Assembly: GCA_050084985.1 (NCBI GenBank)
Contig: JBITNC010000001.1
Span: forward strand, 39,928,001-39,992,000
Source: Nageia nagi
Taxonomy: Eukaryota > Pinophyta
DNA length: 64,000 nt
Reading direction: 5' to 3'
Positions 1 through 12,230 of the stretch are shown piece after piece. A model generated the notes under the pieces. That model saw only the letters and a program-made list of their open reading frames with translations, was not told where the DNA came from and did no database searches. The translations under genes were made by a program, and so were the position numbers. The stretch's first letter is position 1. Every line of letters starts with the position of its first letter.

Positions 1-358
1 ATATTGCATTATACAATAGTAAAAAAAGTGCAATTTCGCAAGAACATTGTGCATTTCATAATACCAATCCAAGGACCCCTATACCTATGCATTTGAGAGA
101 CCAAAGTTAGTCGAAAGAGTGTCCACGATCATGGATGAAGGATACAATTAAAGAGAAAGAAAGTAGAGGAGAAAATATAGATGAAGATGATAACAATTGG
201 ATGCAATTCAATGGTAGTTATTTATTTATTCATATGCATTTGGTTTTAGATATTTTTAAAAAAATATAGTTTCTTCATTCATAAATATAATGATTGTAAT
301 AATATCATTTTCATGAAAATGTATATGTAGGTATTGTCTTTCCCAAGAATGTGGGCAT

Positions 359-805
359 ATGGTCAACACTTCAAAATTCAAAATAATGATGAGAAAAAAA
401 AACACATTTGACTATGGAGTGGTAGTTGATTTTGAACAAGCAAGTCATGCAAATGCAAAAGATACAAATTGGATTGAAGGAAGCTTAGATTATTATGGAA
501 AAATTCAAGAAATTGTTGAATTGAATTTTAGGTCATTCAAGTGTGTCATGTTAAGATGTAAATGGTATCAAAGATCAATCGTGCACGATGCTCCTAGCAA
601 TTATATTGCAATTGATTCCATAAAATACCTACCTAAAGATAAAGAACCTTATGTCTTCCACAATATTATGATCAAATATATTTTATTCCAAATATATTGG
701 ATAAAAAAAAAGTGGTTTGTAATTAAGTGTGCTCCTAAAGGAAGACATATTGTATGTTATATTCCTAATATTGAACTCAACGATAGTGTCAAAGAAGATA
801 TTTGA
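359..805 (+). CDS. DUF4216-domain fragment of a CACTA transposase-associated protein
   Basis: A 148-residue open frame. Residues 1-30 (KFKIMMRKKNTFDYGVVV) resemble the segment before DUF4216. Residues 45-120 show the domain pattern: YYGKIQEIVELNF, then VMLRCKWY, then a Tyr/Ile-rich stretch with KDKEPYVFHN, and finally KKKWFVIKC. DUF4216 is found downstream of the Transposase_21 domain in plant En/Spm-type transposons; its own biochemical role is unknown. The frame is open but isolated: no transposase core is visible in the 358 bp to its left. The first ATG is used only because it opens the frame; the true protein probably began further 5'. It is most likely a relic exon. Confidence 0.7.
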   Translation: MVNTSKFKIMMRKKNTFDYGVVVDFEQASHANAKDTNWIEGSLDYYGKIQEIVELNFRSFKCVMLRCKWYQRSIVHDAPSNYIAIDSIKYLPKDKEPYVFHNIMIKYILFQIYWIKKKWFVIKCAPKGRHIVCYIPNIELNDSVKEDI

Positions 806-1013
806 ATTTTTAATAAAGTGATCTTATGGACGAATTCAATATTATCATATTGATTAATAATATTTTTATGGATGCTCATGCACTTGCATGTTATGTGTAA
901 TTAGATTTCATGATGATATATATGTACCATGATGTTATGTACGTTGGATTTCATGATAAGTATCTTATTTATAATATTATTGTAATAGATAATTAATGGA
1001 AAAGTGGAAATAT

Positions 1014-1215
1014 AACCCTTAACCCCTAATGTTAACCCTAACACATAATCCCTAACCTTAACCCCTAATGCTAACCCTAACACATAACCCTTACCCCTAA
1101 TGCTAACCCTAACACATAACCTTTACCCTTATTGCTAACCTATATATAACCCTTAATGTACCATAACTCTTAACCCTAACTATTGACTCTAACCCTTGAC
1201 ACTAACCCCTAATAA
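1014..1215 (+). repeat. Degenerate telomere-like CCCTAA tandem repeat
   Basis: Tandem units of roughly 32-39 bp, each built from CCCTAA-type words (for example CCCCTAATGCTAACCCTAAC, then ACATAACCCTT), decaying to the right. It resembles plant telomere repeat CCCTAAA but is not a pure telomeric array and lies inside transposon sequence. Confidence 0.7.
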
Positions 1216-1219
1216 AGTT

Positions 1220-1560
1220 AGAAAATAGTCTAATAATGTTAGAAATAGAGTTAGAATGTAATGATCTTACAGTAAAAAATAGAGTCAGTATGGCATCAAA
1301 ATAAAAACCAGTTTAGAGTTATAAATAATGTCAATAAGGCATCAAGATTAAAACTAATATAGAGTTAGAAATAGAGTCAGAATGGCATCAAATTCTAGTT
1401 ATATTAGAGTCAACAATAGAGTTAGAATAGCATCAACATGGTAGCATCAGGTATAGAGTTAGACTAGCGTTCAAGGGAAAAAATAATTAAAGTCAAGAAT
1501 AGAGTCAGAATGGTGTCATACATAGAGTCAAAAAGTTGCCAAAAATGGAATTCATTAAGA
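1220..1560 (+). repeat. Degenerate AGAGTYAGAATGGCATCA repeat block
   Basis: The words ATAGAGTTAGAAT, GAGTCAGAATGGCATCA and close variants recur at least ten times without strict spacing, suggesting an old minisatellite of about 50-60 bp units. There is no coding potential. Confidence 0.6.
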
Positions 1561-1642
1561 ACTAATGCTTCCTGACACAAATGGCATCAGAAAATAGCAA
1601 ATTTTATTTTTGACTCTAAAATTTCATATTTTAATAGTGGTT

Positions 1643-1667
1643 TGTGTGTGTGTGTGTGTGTGTGTGA
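1643..1667 (+). repeat. (TG)n microsatellite
   Basis: About twelve uninterrupted TG dinucleotides. Confidence 0.9.
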
Positions 1668-1854
1668 TGAAAGATAAAGGCATATTCATGATCAAGTGCA
1701 CCAAATGATCCAAATGCACCAACATATGGTAAGAAATGATATGATTACACCATATTGGTATGAAATGATGTTATTGTACCATATGATATGAAATTATTCA
1801 AATATGCTCTATTATTCCAATTATTGCTCAAACGAGTCAAATATGACCTATAAG

Positions 1855-4800
1855 ACTACTACCACAACATTCAATTTAGAAGCACCAAGTAGACACATCC
1901 ACACACCTAAGAACTACTTTTTGAAAAAATTAAAATGGAACATAAAACCTAATAGACATGTATGCAAAATATGAAAGATACATGATGCAAACATAATTTC
2001 ATGGACTATAATATAGAATATGTATGATACAGACATAGTTTCATATCATATGTCATAATTTATTTGTATAAAGGTTCTAATACAAGCCAGAAAATGAAGG
2101 AACCCACAACATGTTCCATCATTTTCATCTCATCATTTTGTATATACAATATGACATCTACTTGGGAACCATATATTTTTTCTATGTTTGGCTAAGTATT
2201 ATAAACATGCTTCTATTAGTTTTTCACTTTTGGATCATCTAGATAAATAATTTCATATCATGTCATAATTTATTTGTATAAAGGTTCTAATATAGGCTAG
2301 GAAATGAAGGAAACAACAACATGTTCCATTATTTTTATCTCATCATTTTGCATATGCAACACGACATCCACTTGGGAACCGCATATTTTTTCTGTGTTTA
2401 TCTAAGTATTATTAGTCAGTCAAACAACAAATTCTGTTATTTTTTATCATGTGAAATATTTTTTTCATTTCAAGTTTTTCAAGTTAAGGGGTTGGAGGAG
2501 AGAGGTGCATTTATGTTATTTCATACCATAAATATAGTTCACTTAACACAGTTTCATATCTTATGGTTTACTTAGATCATTTCATATCATACATATGGTG
2601 CACTTGGCATAGTTTTATATCTTTTCCATGCATATCTTGTGATCATTATTGGAGGAGAAAGGGGCATTTGGTGTATTGGTGAGACTAAAGAGATGAGGCA
2701 AGACTAGATGTGAGGAGACATGGCATACAACATTTTGATTCATCTATGCATATATCTATAGGGCAAAATCATTTCATGTCATATGATATAGTTACAATTG
2801 CCTCATCATATTGCGATCTCTATAATTTTAAGCATCCAGGTTGGTTGTATGGTAACATTATGAACATGCTAAAGCATAAAAGTGATATATCTTTTGAAAG
2901 CTTGTAAATATAGCTAGCCCTACCTTTTCTAATTCATAATATTTTTGTATAGGTTATCTAGGAGGAAAGACATCCAACCTTTATATATTGTTGTGCTTAT
3001 TGTGGAGGTAAGAAACATAGCATATCATATATGATAATGTAGATAGAATTGTTAATAGATAGCATTGATTAACAATTATCTGTATCAATATCATACTTAT
3101 CATAGTGTTTTTTTCACAAGTCAAAACTTATAATCATATCACTATTATTTATAAATTGCAAGTGCAAAGAGAGCATCAAGTATGTCATTTGTCATAACTT
3201 GAAATGCCCAATAACTTTTCAAGTGCCCAATGGATCATTATACATGCATTATTAACCTTCTTAGCCATGTAGGCTATCTTGAGAAATTTTTTAACATTAT
3301 ATATAATGCACTTGGTTCATTTCATATCATATGTTGTACTTAGATAAGCAAGATAGCATTTAAATTTATGTTATGCTTATTGTGGAGGTAAGCAATATAG
3401 CATTTAAATTTTTGGGCTGAATAGTTTCTAAGTAAATTACAAGCATGTTTTTGCCAACTTACCACTTTTGGACTAGTTTTGACACTTTTTTAAAGTATAA
3501 TATTTCATTATGGGTGTAATACGATAATAATCAGTTATCGTATTAAAGAGTTTAAGGGCATACTTATTTTAACTATGAATTGCATATCCTTCAATCATTG
3601 CATTCCATGAGATTATGTCTAAGAACTTAGGTAGTTTTTTGCTTTCCTTCTCCAAGCTAGTTTTACACTTGACAATTACATCTACTGAAAAGTCCCTATA
3701 GCCTTTCATTTTGTGCATATCCTCCATTCATGGGATTAATCATTATACATGCATTATTGATCTTCTTGGTTATGCAGAGTATCTTAAGGGTGCTTTGAAC
3801 TTCACCTTCTACAATGATTGCATGATACACACAAAATGGATGTTCTAAAATTAAAGACCCACAGACATATGAAATAATTCTCATACCTTGTGTATTGTTT
3901 CACATTTTGCATACATGTCTATTAGGGCAGTCATAACCATAAGATGCATGATGCAAACATAGTTTCATGGTATTTAATGATTGTAGGATTCATGGGCTTT
4001 CTAAAATAATGTAGAAAAATTCAAAGCAACAATTTCCCCTAAGTACCAAAATACCTATAAACCCTAAATTATGTATGTGGATGTGTTAGATGAAAATAAT
4101 GGAATATGTTGTGGGCTCCTTCATTGCATAGCCTATATCAGAACTTTTTTACAAATAAATTATGACATGTGATATGTAATTATTTAAATACACCATATGA
4201 TGTGATTTGAAATTATTTAAATACACCAAATGCCCCTCTCCTCTTCAACCCCTCAGCTCAAAAACTTGAAATGATAAAAATACTCCAAGTGCCTACCTAA
4301 GCTTCCTACATGTGTCTTTTTTTATTTTTTTATTTTTACTATATGATGTGATATAAAATGACTTAAATACATATGGTCCAAAAACTAGCTTGGAGAAGGA
4401 AAGCAACTATTCAACATGTGATATGAAATGATTTAAATACACAATATGATAAAAAATAGGCTTGGAAAAGGAAAGCAATTGTTCAACATGTGATATGAAA
4501 TGATTTAAATACACCATATGATCCAAAAATTTGAAATGATGAAAATATTCCAAGTACCCACCTAAGTTGTAAAAACATGCTTGTAATACATAACTAAACA
4601 TAGAAAAAATACGTGGTTACCAAGTGGTTCATCATATCAGAGTTTAAGGGCATGCTTACTATAGCCATGAATTGCCTTTCCTCCAACCATTGTAGTCCAT
4701 GAAACTATGTTTGCATAATGTATCATCCATATTTTGCATTCATGTCTATCGAGTTTTATGTTCCATTTCATTTATTTCAAAAAGTGGTACTTGGATGTGT

Positions 4801-4880
4801 AGATGTGTCTACTTGGTACTTGTAAATTGAAATGTTATGGTAGTAGTATTGTAGAGCATATTTGAATCATTTGAACAATA
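1855..4880. repeat. Imperfect foldback (long inverted repeat) with shuffled arms
   Basis: The left arm at about 1855-2230 matches the reverse complement of about 4570-4880. For example, ACTACTACCACAACATTCAA at 1855 pairs with the complement of 4800-4865, and the CATGATGCAAACATAATTTC block near 1980 with 4690-4710. The 2041-2120 block pairs out of order with 4085-4175, so the arms have been rearranged. The loop of about 2.3 kb holds more copies of the same words and short shared blocks (2825-3010 and 5160-5290 are direct copies). There are no genes inside. Confidence 0.6.
2041..2400 (+). repeat. Direct duplication of a ~150 bp block
   Basis: 2041-2190 and 2255-2400 share the order TCATAATTTATTTGTATAAA, GGTTCTAATA, AACATGTTCCAT, CATCATTTTG and TTTTTTCTRTGTTT with scattered substitutions. 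An inverted third copy of the first half lies near 4085-4175. Confidence 0.7.
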
Positions 4881-5610
4881 ATAATTGATCATAATTATGG
4901 CATTCTTGATCATTTCAGCATAATTGTAGAGCATATTTGAATCTTATTGAGCTTCTTTAAAAAATTGTGTTTGCATCATGCATCTTGTCAAACAATTCCC
5001 AGGCCTTGCATCATGTGTTTATATCTTGCAATTCTTGTAGATAATGAAATTATGTTTGCATCATGTATCTTTTCAAATAATTCCTAGGCCTTGCATCATG
5101 CATTTGCTTAAAAGTTCATAATTTCCTATCATATGATGGACTTGGATCATTTCATATCATATATTTGAAGCATCCAGGTTGGTTGTGTGGTAACATAATG
5201 GTGATACATATATTGAGAGCTTCTAATTCATGATGTTTTGAACAGGTTATCCTGGGGAAAGATTTCTTATTGTGCTTATTGTGGATGTAAGACAACATAT
5301 ATAACTTTTTAATTTTTGGATTAAATAATTGCAAAGTATTGCAAGCATGTTTTTACCAACTTCCCACTTCATCATTTGCACACACACATACACATTAATA
5401 TATACATACATACATATATATATATGGTGATTGGTTAATTCCATTAGACCATCCTTCGGGATTCCATGCCCAACATCATAATTGAACTCACTATGATTGA
5501 GCTCAAGTTACATCCTATTTTGTTAAAATGTGATAACTATGTGGTAATTTTTAACCATTGCATATATCCATAAAGTGATGAATCAAACTATCATTTTAAA
5601 AATAATGAGG
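2401..5610. other. AT-rich transposon interior without genes
   Basis: Repeated words such as TTTCATATCATATG and GTGCTTATTGTGGAGGTAAG recur on both strands. Short open frames here (for example around 2321, 2710 and 4407) have no recognisable domain. A CA/TA-rich simple repeat lies at about 5378-5424. Confidence 0.5.
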
Positions 5611-5837
5611 TAATTTCAAGGGTGGTTATAATCATCTACATTGGTTAATAGTGGTTTATAACCGTCATTGTATGACATTAGAAGGTAGTTTTAGGTGACA
5701 TATACTGATGTTGTTTAGTCATTGTAATAGAGAGGGGACTTTTAGTGGTGGACTCATAGGAAATGGGTAGATAACTGCTTGTAAATATGATAGGCAATGA
5801 TTTATAACCACCCCCAAAATCCCTTTTTGGTCTAGTG
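5611..5837 (+). repeat. CACTA subterminal and terminal repeat region
   Basis: GGGTGGTTATAA, GGTTTATAACC and TTTATAACCACCCCC occur in both orientations within 230 bp, next to the terminal GGTCTAGTG. Such subterminal motifs are normally transposase binding sites in CACTA elements; that role is inferred here. Confidence 0.5.
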
Positions 5838-5939
5838 AGTATCGTATGATTAATAGATAAATTTTTCTAAATTGTTCATACTTTCCATAAAATCTTCTAC
5901 CACATTTTTTTTATGGGAAGATAGGAGTTTTTAAATCTT

Positions 5940-6200
5940 CTCCAATTAACTAAGGCATTATCACAAATTATTTTCTTACTTCTTTACCCTCTTTCTAAAG
6001 TTGTTTTATGTCCTTGGCTAAATTTGGAGCATAAATATTTAGGGCTACAAATGAGAAATCAAAATTGATAACAAAAAAAAAAGAATATTCAAATATGTAT
6101 TAGCAAATTAAGGTAATATAACCCCCTTCAACATTTATGGGTTCCATAAAGTCTAGATACAATCCACTACACCATTAATCTTAATGAATTCTAATTACAG
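5940..6200 (-). pseudogene. Possible LINE endonuclease fragment
   Basis: On the minus strand 6060-6003 reads FVALNIYAPNLAKDIKQL, followed by a stop and a Lys-rich stretch, then a frame with LVNW-RRFKN. The NIYAP word followed by a basic helix resembles the APE-type endonuclease of plant LINEs. Stops and frameshifts break it and no reverse transcriptase follows. The call rests on one short motif. Confidence 0.35.
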
Positions 6201-7105
6201 CTATTTATAGATTGCAATTTTTATCATATTTATTTTTTCATTTCTAACTTTTTCTTCTTGAATAAATAAAATATCTCATTTTTATTCCATACAAAGGGTC
6301 TTGAGGATCTTATGTTTAGAAAGGTAATAACACCCCCTTGTGTTCCAATATAGGATCTTCATTTGATTGATTTTGGGATAATTTTACCCTCACTATACTC
6401 TATAGTGCTTTGAGTACCATTCACAATTTCTCTAGTTGTTTCCTTGATTCTAACTATTCGAGATTATGGCCTTCCTTTTAGGTCTTTACCTTATTTTACC
6501 ATTTTCTTAGCATTTCAAGTTATGATTTGGGGGGTCTCCATTTTTCTTCGTTACTTTCTTTAAATTCCTTTTCCTAAATTTTATTTATTATTTCATCTCT
6601 TCCAACATCTACTTTTGCCTCTTATCTATATGGTCCCCATTGAGTTTTTGAGTTTGAGGAGGGTTCTACTTCTTCCTTTGATTCTTCTTCCTAATCTAGT
6701 ATTTCATCATTGTTTATTTCCTTTTCTTCATTTATTAGGGCCTAAAAAACTATTTATGTTTTCTCCTTTCATTTCTTTCCTTTTTTGGGGTTATTTCTTT
6801 CACTATACCTAGTTTGCCTTTTTCTCTCTCTTGTTCCCATTTCTTCTTAGTGTGTTCCCTTGTAAGCTGGCTTGGTAAATTATAGATGTTGTATTTTAAA
6901 GGAATGTTTTCATACTTGATCTTTTATTCCTAAGAACCATCTTCGAAATCCAACATTATCTTCTTCAAGAGTCATTTGAATATGTTCATGTTAACATATA
7001 ATCTTGTCACTATCATTCTTTTTTTGGTCTTATGACCAAATTAATAGTTATTAAGGATCTAATGACTTTTGCAATTATGTTATGACATTCATATTCCATA
7101 ATTCT
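6201..7105. other. Intergenic, pyrimidine-rich, no recognised feature
   Basis: T/C-rich on the plus strand. The only open frame (around 6615) is low complexity and has no domain. It may be a continuation of the LINE-like remnant on the minus strand, but nothing diagnostic is visible. Confidence 0.4.
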
Positions 7106-7114
7106 ATTAGTAGA

Positions 7115-8899
7115 TGATCCGTAAACGCAAGCTTATGAGTTTTCATTGGATCACACTTAAAATGTAATTGCTTGCAAAAATAAAATTATGCACCAAACAC
7201 ATAAAAATGATGCATATATGTCTACTATAAGAAAATGAAGTCCTCAAAGAAAATTCCAACCATAAAAAGAAGCATTTTTATTAATGATGAACTCTCTTAT
7301 ATATAATGTCATCCCATGATTAGTTACTCACTTCCAACTGCTCATCAGAAGATCAAATCACTCAAACATCTAAAGGTCTCTCTCACCATAATAATCATAC
7401 TCCTTAATAAATGGTCATATAATATATACTAAGTAGCACATGTCAAATTTGCCACCAATTTAGCATGCTTTCAAATAATGTGAATTACCAGCTTCATGTC
7501 ATGCAATTTGTCTCAGCATAAAATACTTGAATACAAAATTATAGTAACTCCATTTGTAAGAGATCACCAGAATGATCCATGAGATGCCTCTTGAGCTCCT
7601 TATGCTTGCTCCTTCTCTGGAAAAAAAAATCATGAGTATTGATAGGAATAATTCTAAAAAACTTCTTTTACATCTCTCTCCATCCATGGCTTGATCCTTC
7701 TATCTAGAATTAGAAATTACAAATTGCCTCAACATGACACTCATATGTACAAAATAGTCGCATTATGCCAAAGGCATGTAATTCCTCTTAAAAGAGAATT
7801 TTACATGAACTCCATACAACTAGTCTGTAGTATACTATCTTGAAGTTCTCTTCATGGAGTTACAAAATAACATGAAGCCTCATAAAATAATAATCAAAAT
7901 GGCTCCCTCATGGAGCTCTTACAAAGTTGATTCTTATGCTTAAAATATAGAATTCCTCTCTTGGGAATTGATTTGCCACTTCCCATAAGCCTTTATTTTA
8001 TAACATTAACAAGGCTAAATTAAGGTGAAGTGGTTACAATAATATAACACCAATATTTGGTATTTCCTTCTTTGATATATTTGATCTCATCCTGTAGAAT
8101 TATTCTCCATAATTTTGGATGGCTTCCTTAATAATATTTTGATTTGGCTTCCCTCTTTTAGCATATGGTTTCCATTTTATTAGGACTACATTCCTCCTAT
8201 AAGGGAATTAATTTTTCCAAATAAATCTCAACAAATTTAAATCAACCCCTATGATTGGGCATACCCAATAATATGTTGCCACCTGTCCACAAATGGAGGG
8301 TGAACATTTTGACCAAAATATCATAAAATTGCTTCGATGCCATTTTGTAATGATAATAACTTCTTGATACTAATCTCAATAGTCACAAAATTTCATCTAT
8401 ATGTTAATGGTTATATGAAGCATATCTGGTCCAAATTTTATACCTTAACTCCTCATGAGTCACTTCCAATGCAACTGGAAAATTTGCCTTCAATGTAGAT
8501 TTGCACCTATCAAGTATTAAAAATTAACTAAGGCATGAACACAAAATGAGAAATATCACTTTTCACACCCCAAATCTTTCAAGTTATTTACTCAAATATA
8601 TTCAAATTTTTACCACATGAACTCAATGATACAAGGTACCATTAATATAAATTTGAGACCTTAAATAGATCTAAGTTTCTCCTAGTGGATCAGTCAATAT
8701 AACTCTTATTCATTTTTACATTTTTAATGTATTCCTCCAAAATATTATAACATAACTTACAAATGATGAGTCAGATTAACAAACTATCAAAAGTATTAGA
8801 AATATGATAAGGAGAGAGTCAAAATGGAGTAATAAAATCCATCAAAAGAGATACTTCAAATTTCACCATTTTTTTTAATGAATTTGAAAATCAATTTCA
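7115..8899 (-). repeat. 3' LTR of the 7.1-11.3 kb element
   Basis: 1785 bp. On the minus strand it starts TGAAATTGATT and ends GGATCA, where the other copy keeps CATATCA. It is collinear with 9368-11334 throughout and lacks the microsatellite block found there. Confidence 0.8.
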
Positions 8900-9367
8900 A
8901 ATCACTCATCCCTTTTTATGGGATCTTGGACCCATAAAAGCCTGGATATTCTAATGATGAGGAAAAATAAAATCCTCAAATTAAATTAAAAATTTTACCT
9001 GTTCTTAGAAACATTATGTATTTTGATCATCCTCTTACGGTTCTTAGAATCATCTTTGAAATTACTTTGAGTGTGTCTCTCAATCATCACCTTTTTAGAT
9101 TGCCTTTGAGTCTTTTTCCTTTGAGTCTCCTACCTATTATAAGTTGTCTTTGGATCATCTCATAAGTTTTCTCTTGGATCTTCTTCTTCTACCACACTCT
9201 AAGGATGTAACAACAAGAATCTTTGATTCCATATTCCTGGCATAATTATGAACTCAATTTATATTTCCCATTCTGAAAATGACACAAGCTTTGACACCAA
9301 ACATGATCAAAGCTTATTCACTTAGGATTTTCACATAGGCTCTTCAACATGGATCTGATACAATATA
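8900..9367 (-). other. Interior of the long-LTR element: primer site, purine tract, no coding
   Basis: The primer-binding site is at about 9350-9365 (minus strand TTGTATCAGATCC) and the purine tract at about 8904-8918. Between them is T/C-rich noncoding sequence. No gag, protease or reverse transcriptase fits in this space. Confidence 0.65.
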
Positions 9368-9758
9368 TGATATGTAAACTCAAGTTTAAGAGTTTTCGTT
9401 GGATCTCACACTTAAAATTTTAAGTGCTTGTGAAAATAAAATTACACACCAAACACAAAAAAAATGATGCATATATGTTTACCATGGGAACCGAAGTCCT
9501 CAAAGAAAATCCCAACCATAAAAAGAAGTATTTTTATTAATGATGAATTCTTCTCCTTATAATATCATCCCATGATTAGTTACTCACTTTCAACCACTCA
9601 CTAGAAGGCCAAATCACTTAGAAATATGAAGGTCTCTCTCTCTCTCTCTCTCTCTCTCCTACACACCACACACCACACAACCCACACACACATACACACA
9701 CAACACACACACAACACCACTACACACACACACACACACACACCACACACACACACAC

Positions 9759-9800
<42 letters not shown>

Positions 9801-11334
9801 ACCACAATAATCACACTCCTCAACATATGGTCACAACAATATGTGCTAACTATCATATGCCAAATCTGCCACTAATTTAACATGCTCTCAAATAATGCAA
9901 ATTGCCACCTTCACATCATGCAATTTGTCTCAACATAAAATATATGACTATAAAATTATAATAACTCCATCTGTAAGAGATCACCAAAATGATCCATGAG
10001 ATGCCTCTTGAGCTCCTTATGCTTGCTTCTTCTCTGGAAAACACATCCATGAGAATTAACAAGAATAATTCTAGAAAACTTCTTTTACATTCATCTCATC
10101 CATGGCTTAATTCTTTATTTGGAATTACAAATTACATATTACAAATTACCTCAATATGACACTCACATGCATAAAACACTCACATCATGCCAAAGGCATA
10201 TAATTCATCTCAAAAGGAAATTTTACATGGATTCCATACAATTCTACTCCATAATATACTCTCTCAGAGTTCTCTTTGTGGAGTTACATTATAACATAAA
10301 GCCTTAAAAATAATAATCAAAATGGCTCCCTCATGGAGATCTTATAAATTCGACTCTCATGCCATATATATGGAATTCCTCTCTTGGGAATTGAATTGCC
10401 ACTTCCCAAAAGCCTTTATTTTATAACATTAACAAGGTTTATTAAGATGAAGTGGTTACAATAATTTAATACCAAATTTTAGCATTTCCTTCTTTGATAT
10501 ATTTGCTCTCATCTTACAGAATTATTCCCCACAATTTTGGTTAATTCCCTCTACAATATTTTATTTTGACTCCCCTCTTTAGCATATGGTTTCAATTTTA
10601 TTAGGACCACATTCATCCTACAAGGGAATTAAATTTTCCAAATATAAAAAATGCTAAATAAATCTCAACAAACTTTAAATCTACCCCTGTGATTGGGCAA
10701 ACCCAATAATATGCTGCCACTTGTCTATAAATGGAGGGTGGACATTTTGACCAAATTGTCATAAAATTGGTTTGGTGCCATTTTGTAACGAACATAACTT
10801 ATTGATCGTAACCTCAATAGTCATGAAATTTCAACCACGTGTTATTGGTTTTATGAAGCATATTTCATCCAAATTTTATAACTTAACTCCTCATGAGTCG
10901 CTCCCAACATAATTGACAAATTCACCTCCAACATAGTTTTGCACCTATTAGGTGTTAAAAATTGACTAACGCATGAACACAAAATGAGAATATCACTTTT
11001 CAAACCCTATATCTTTTGGGTTATTTACTCAAATATCTTCAAATTTTTACCACATGGTTTCAACAATACAAGGTACCATTGATTTAAATTTGAGACCTTA
11101 AATCAATTTTAGTTGCTCTTGGTGGATCCTAGTATAGCCTTTAATGCATTTTTGCATTTATAATTTATTCCTCCAAAATATTAGAACATAACTCACAAAC
11201 TATGAGTTAGATTAATGAACCGTCAAAAGTATTAGAAATCTTGAGGAGGAGAGATTCAAAATGGAGTTATAAAATCCCTCAAAAGAGATACTTCAAATTT
11301 CACCTTTTTTTTAATGACTCCAAAAATCAATTTA
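9368..11334 (-). repeat. 5' LTR of the 7.1-11.3 kb element
   Basis: 1967 bp. Its extra length over the partner LTR is almost entirely the CT/CA microsatellite at 9633-9803. The outer end is TTTA where TTCA is expected, probably one mutation. Confidence 0.8.
9633..9803 (+). repeat. Compound (CT)n-(CA)n microsatellite inside an LTR
   Basis: About 13 CT units followed by about 145 bp of CA-rich repeat. At the homologous place in the other LTR (about 7378-7390) the sequence is only GGTCTCTCTCACCATAATAA. Open frames across it on both strands are low-complexity artefacts. Confidence 0.9.
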
Positions 11335-11345
11335 GGATTAGTAGA

Positions 11346-12230
11346 TTAGTTAAATTTACCCATATAAATGAGTGCTAAATGAATATTTTTTGTCTCAGCT
11401 TTGAATCCCTTATATATTATTTTCAAGAAAAGGCCTCTTCTCCAAAATAACCATGATCTATCATCTAACACTCTATCCACATCTTCTTCCAATAAAAAAA
11501 TGAACAAAATGAAATTATTAAGAAAAGAGATGATATCCAACTAACCTTTCACTAGGCATTTTTTTTTTTTTCCATTTGCAAATGACTTCAATATTCGACA
11601 TGCCTTCCATTTTTTTTCGATTTAAGCATTTCTTTGAGCATGAGCTTCATGGTTTGTTATCTCTTTTGAAACTTCAATGCACAAGACATCTTCCTTCACC
11701 AAAGGTTCTAAATTGTAGTCTTAATCTTTTGCAATAACTTCTTCATATTTGAAAAATAGATTAACCTAAGAAGAATTTGATTTATCACCTTCGTTTCTTC
11801 AAGATTTTTCATCTTTAATTTCTCATTCTATGATTCTTATCACATCCAACACCTTTCCAAAAATCTTTTTGCTATTTGAATGCACCTTTCCTACAATTTT
11901 TTTGCTATTTGAGTGCCCCTTTCCTATACTTGCATGAGATTTTTTAATATTTTACTTTTAATTAATAAAAATAAATTTGAAGGATGATACGATACGATTT
12001 TAGCACATAGATATGAATATGATAGGGAGGAAATTACGGCTACTTGGTGGTTGTCATCCTCCGTGAGCAACGCTTTATCCACACGCAAAAAAGCATTCCA
12101 AATTCCATCCCAACATCACATGCAACATAAGGCAGTTCGAAATTTAGAGTAGTCGTACTCGATTTTTTTTTTTTTTATTTGTTTTCAAAGGAAAGAATAC
12201 CAAAAAGTCTTAAATAAGAATAATCCAAGC
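11346..12230. other. Intergenic, no recognised feature
   Basis: AT-rich sequence with homopolymer runs. A Cys-poor, Phe-rich minus-strand frame at 11346-11540 shows no domain. This is the distal 5' flank of the carrier gene. Confidence 0.5.

Larger units (their letters stand above)
1..5837 (+). mobile_element. CACTA (En/Spm-type) DNA transposon, 3' part
   Basis: The segment ends at 5837 with TTTTTGGTCTAGTG, whose reverse complement (CACTAGACCAAAAAGGG) has the CACTA terminal form. A DUF4216-type reading frame, a domain typical of CACTA transposase proteins, lies upstream at 359-805 on the same strand. The last 230 bp contain opposed TTTATAACC/GGTTATAA motifs like subterminal repeats. The 5' half lies left of the window, so the 3 bp target duplication (AGT at 5838-5840 would be one copy) cannot be tested. 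Between DUF4216 and the end I see only repeats and no TnpA-like frame. Assigning everything from 1 to 5837 to one element is an inference. Confidence 0.6.
7115..11334 (-). mobile_element. Non-autonomous LTR retrotransposon with long LTRs and a tiny interior
   Basis: Two direct repeats of about 1.8 kb (7115-8899 and 9368-11334) enclose only about 470 bp. Read on the minus strand, the 5' LTR ends CATATCA and is followed by TTGTATCAGATC, a degenerate initiator-Met tRNA primer site. The purine tract AAAAAGGGATGAG lies just before the other LTR. LTRs have TG...CA ends. The flanks share the nine bases ATTAGTAGA (7106-7114 and 11337-11345), which probably includes the target duplication. There is no gag or pol, so mobilisation would need another element's proteins. 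By eye the LTRs differ at roughly one base in eight, so insertion is old. Confidence 0.8.

Noticed and set aside
1014-1215. A chromosome end
   Set aside because: Repeats are degenerate, short and inside transposon sequence with no terminal array.
9601-9880. Open frames of Cys/Val or Thr/His repeats on both strands
   Set aside because: They are translations of the CT/CA microsatellite.
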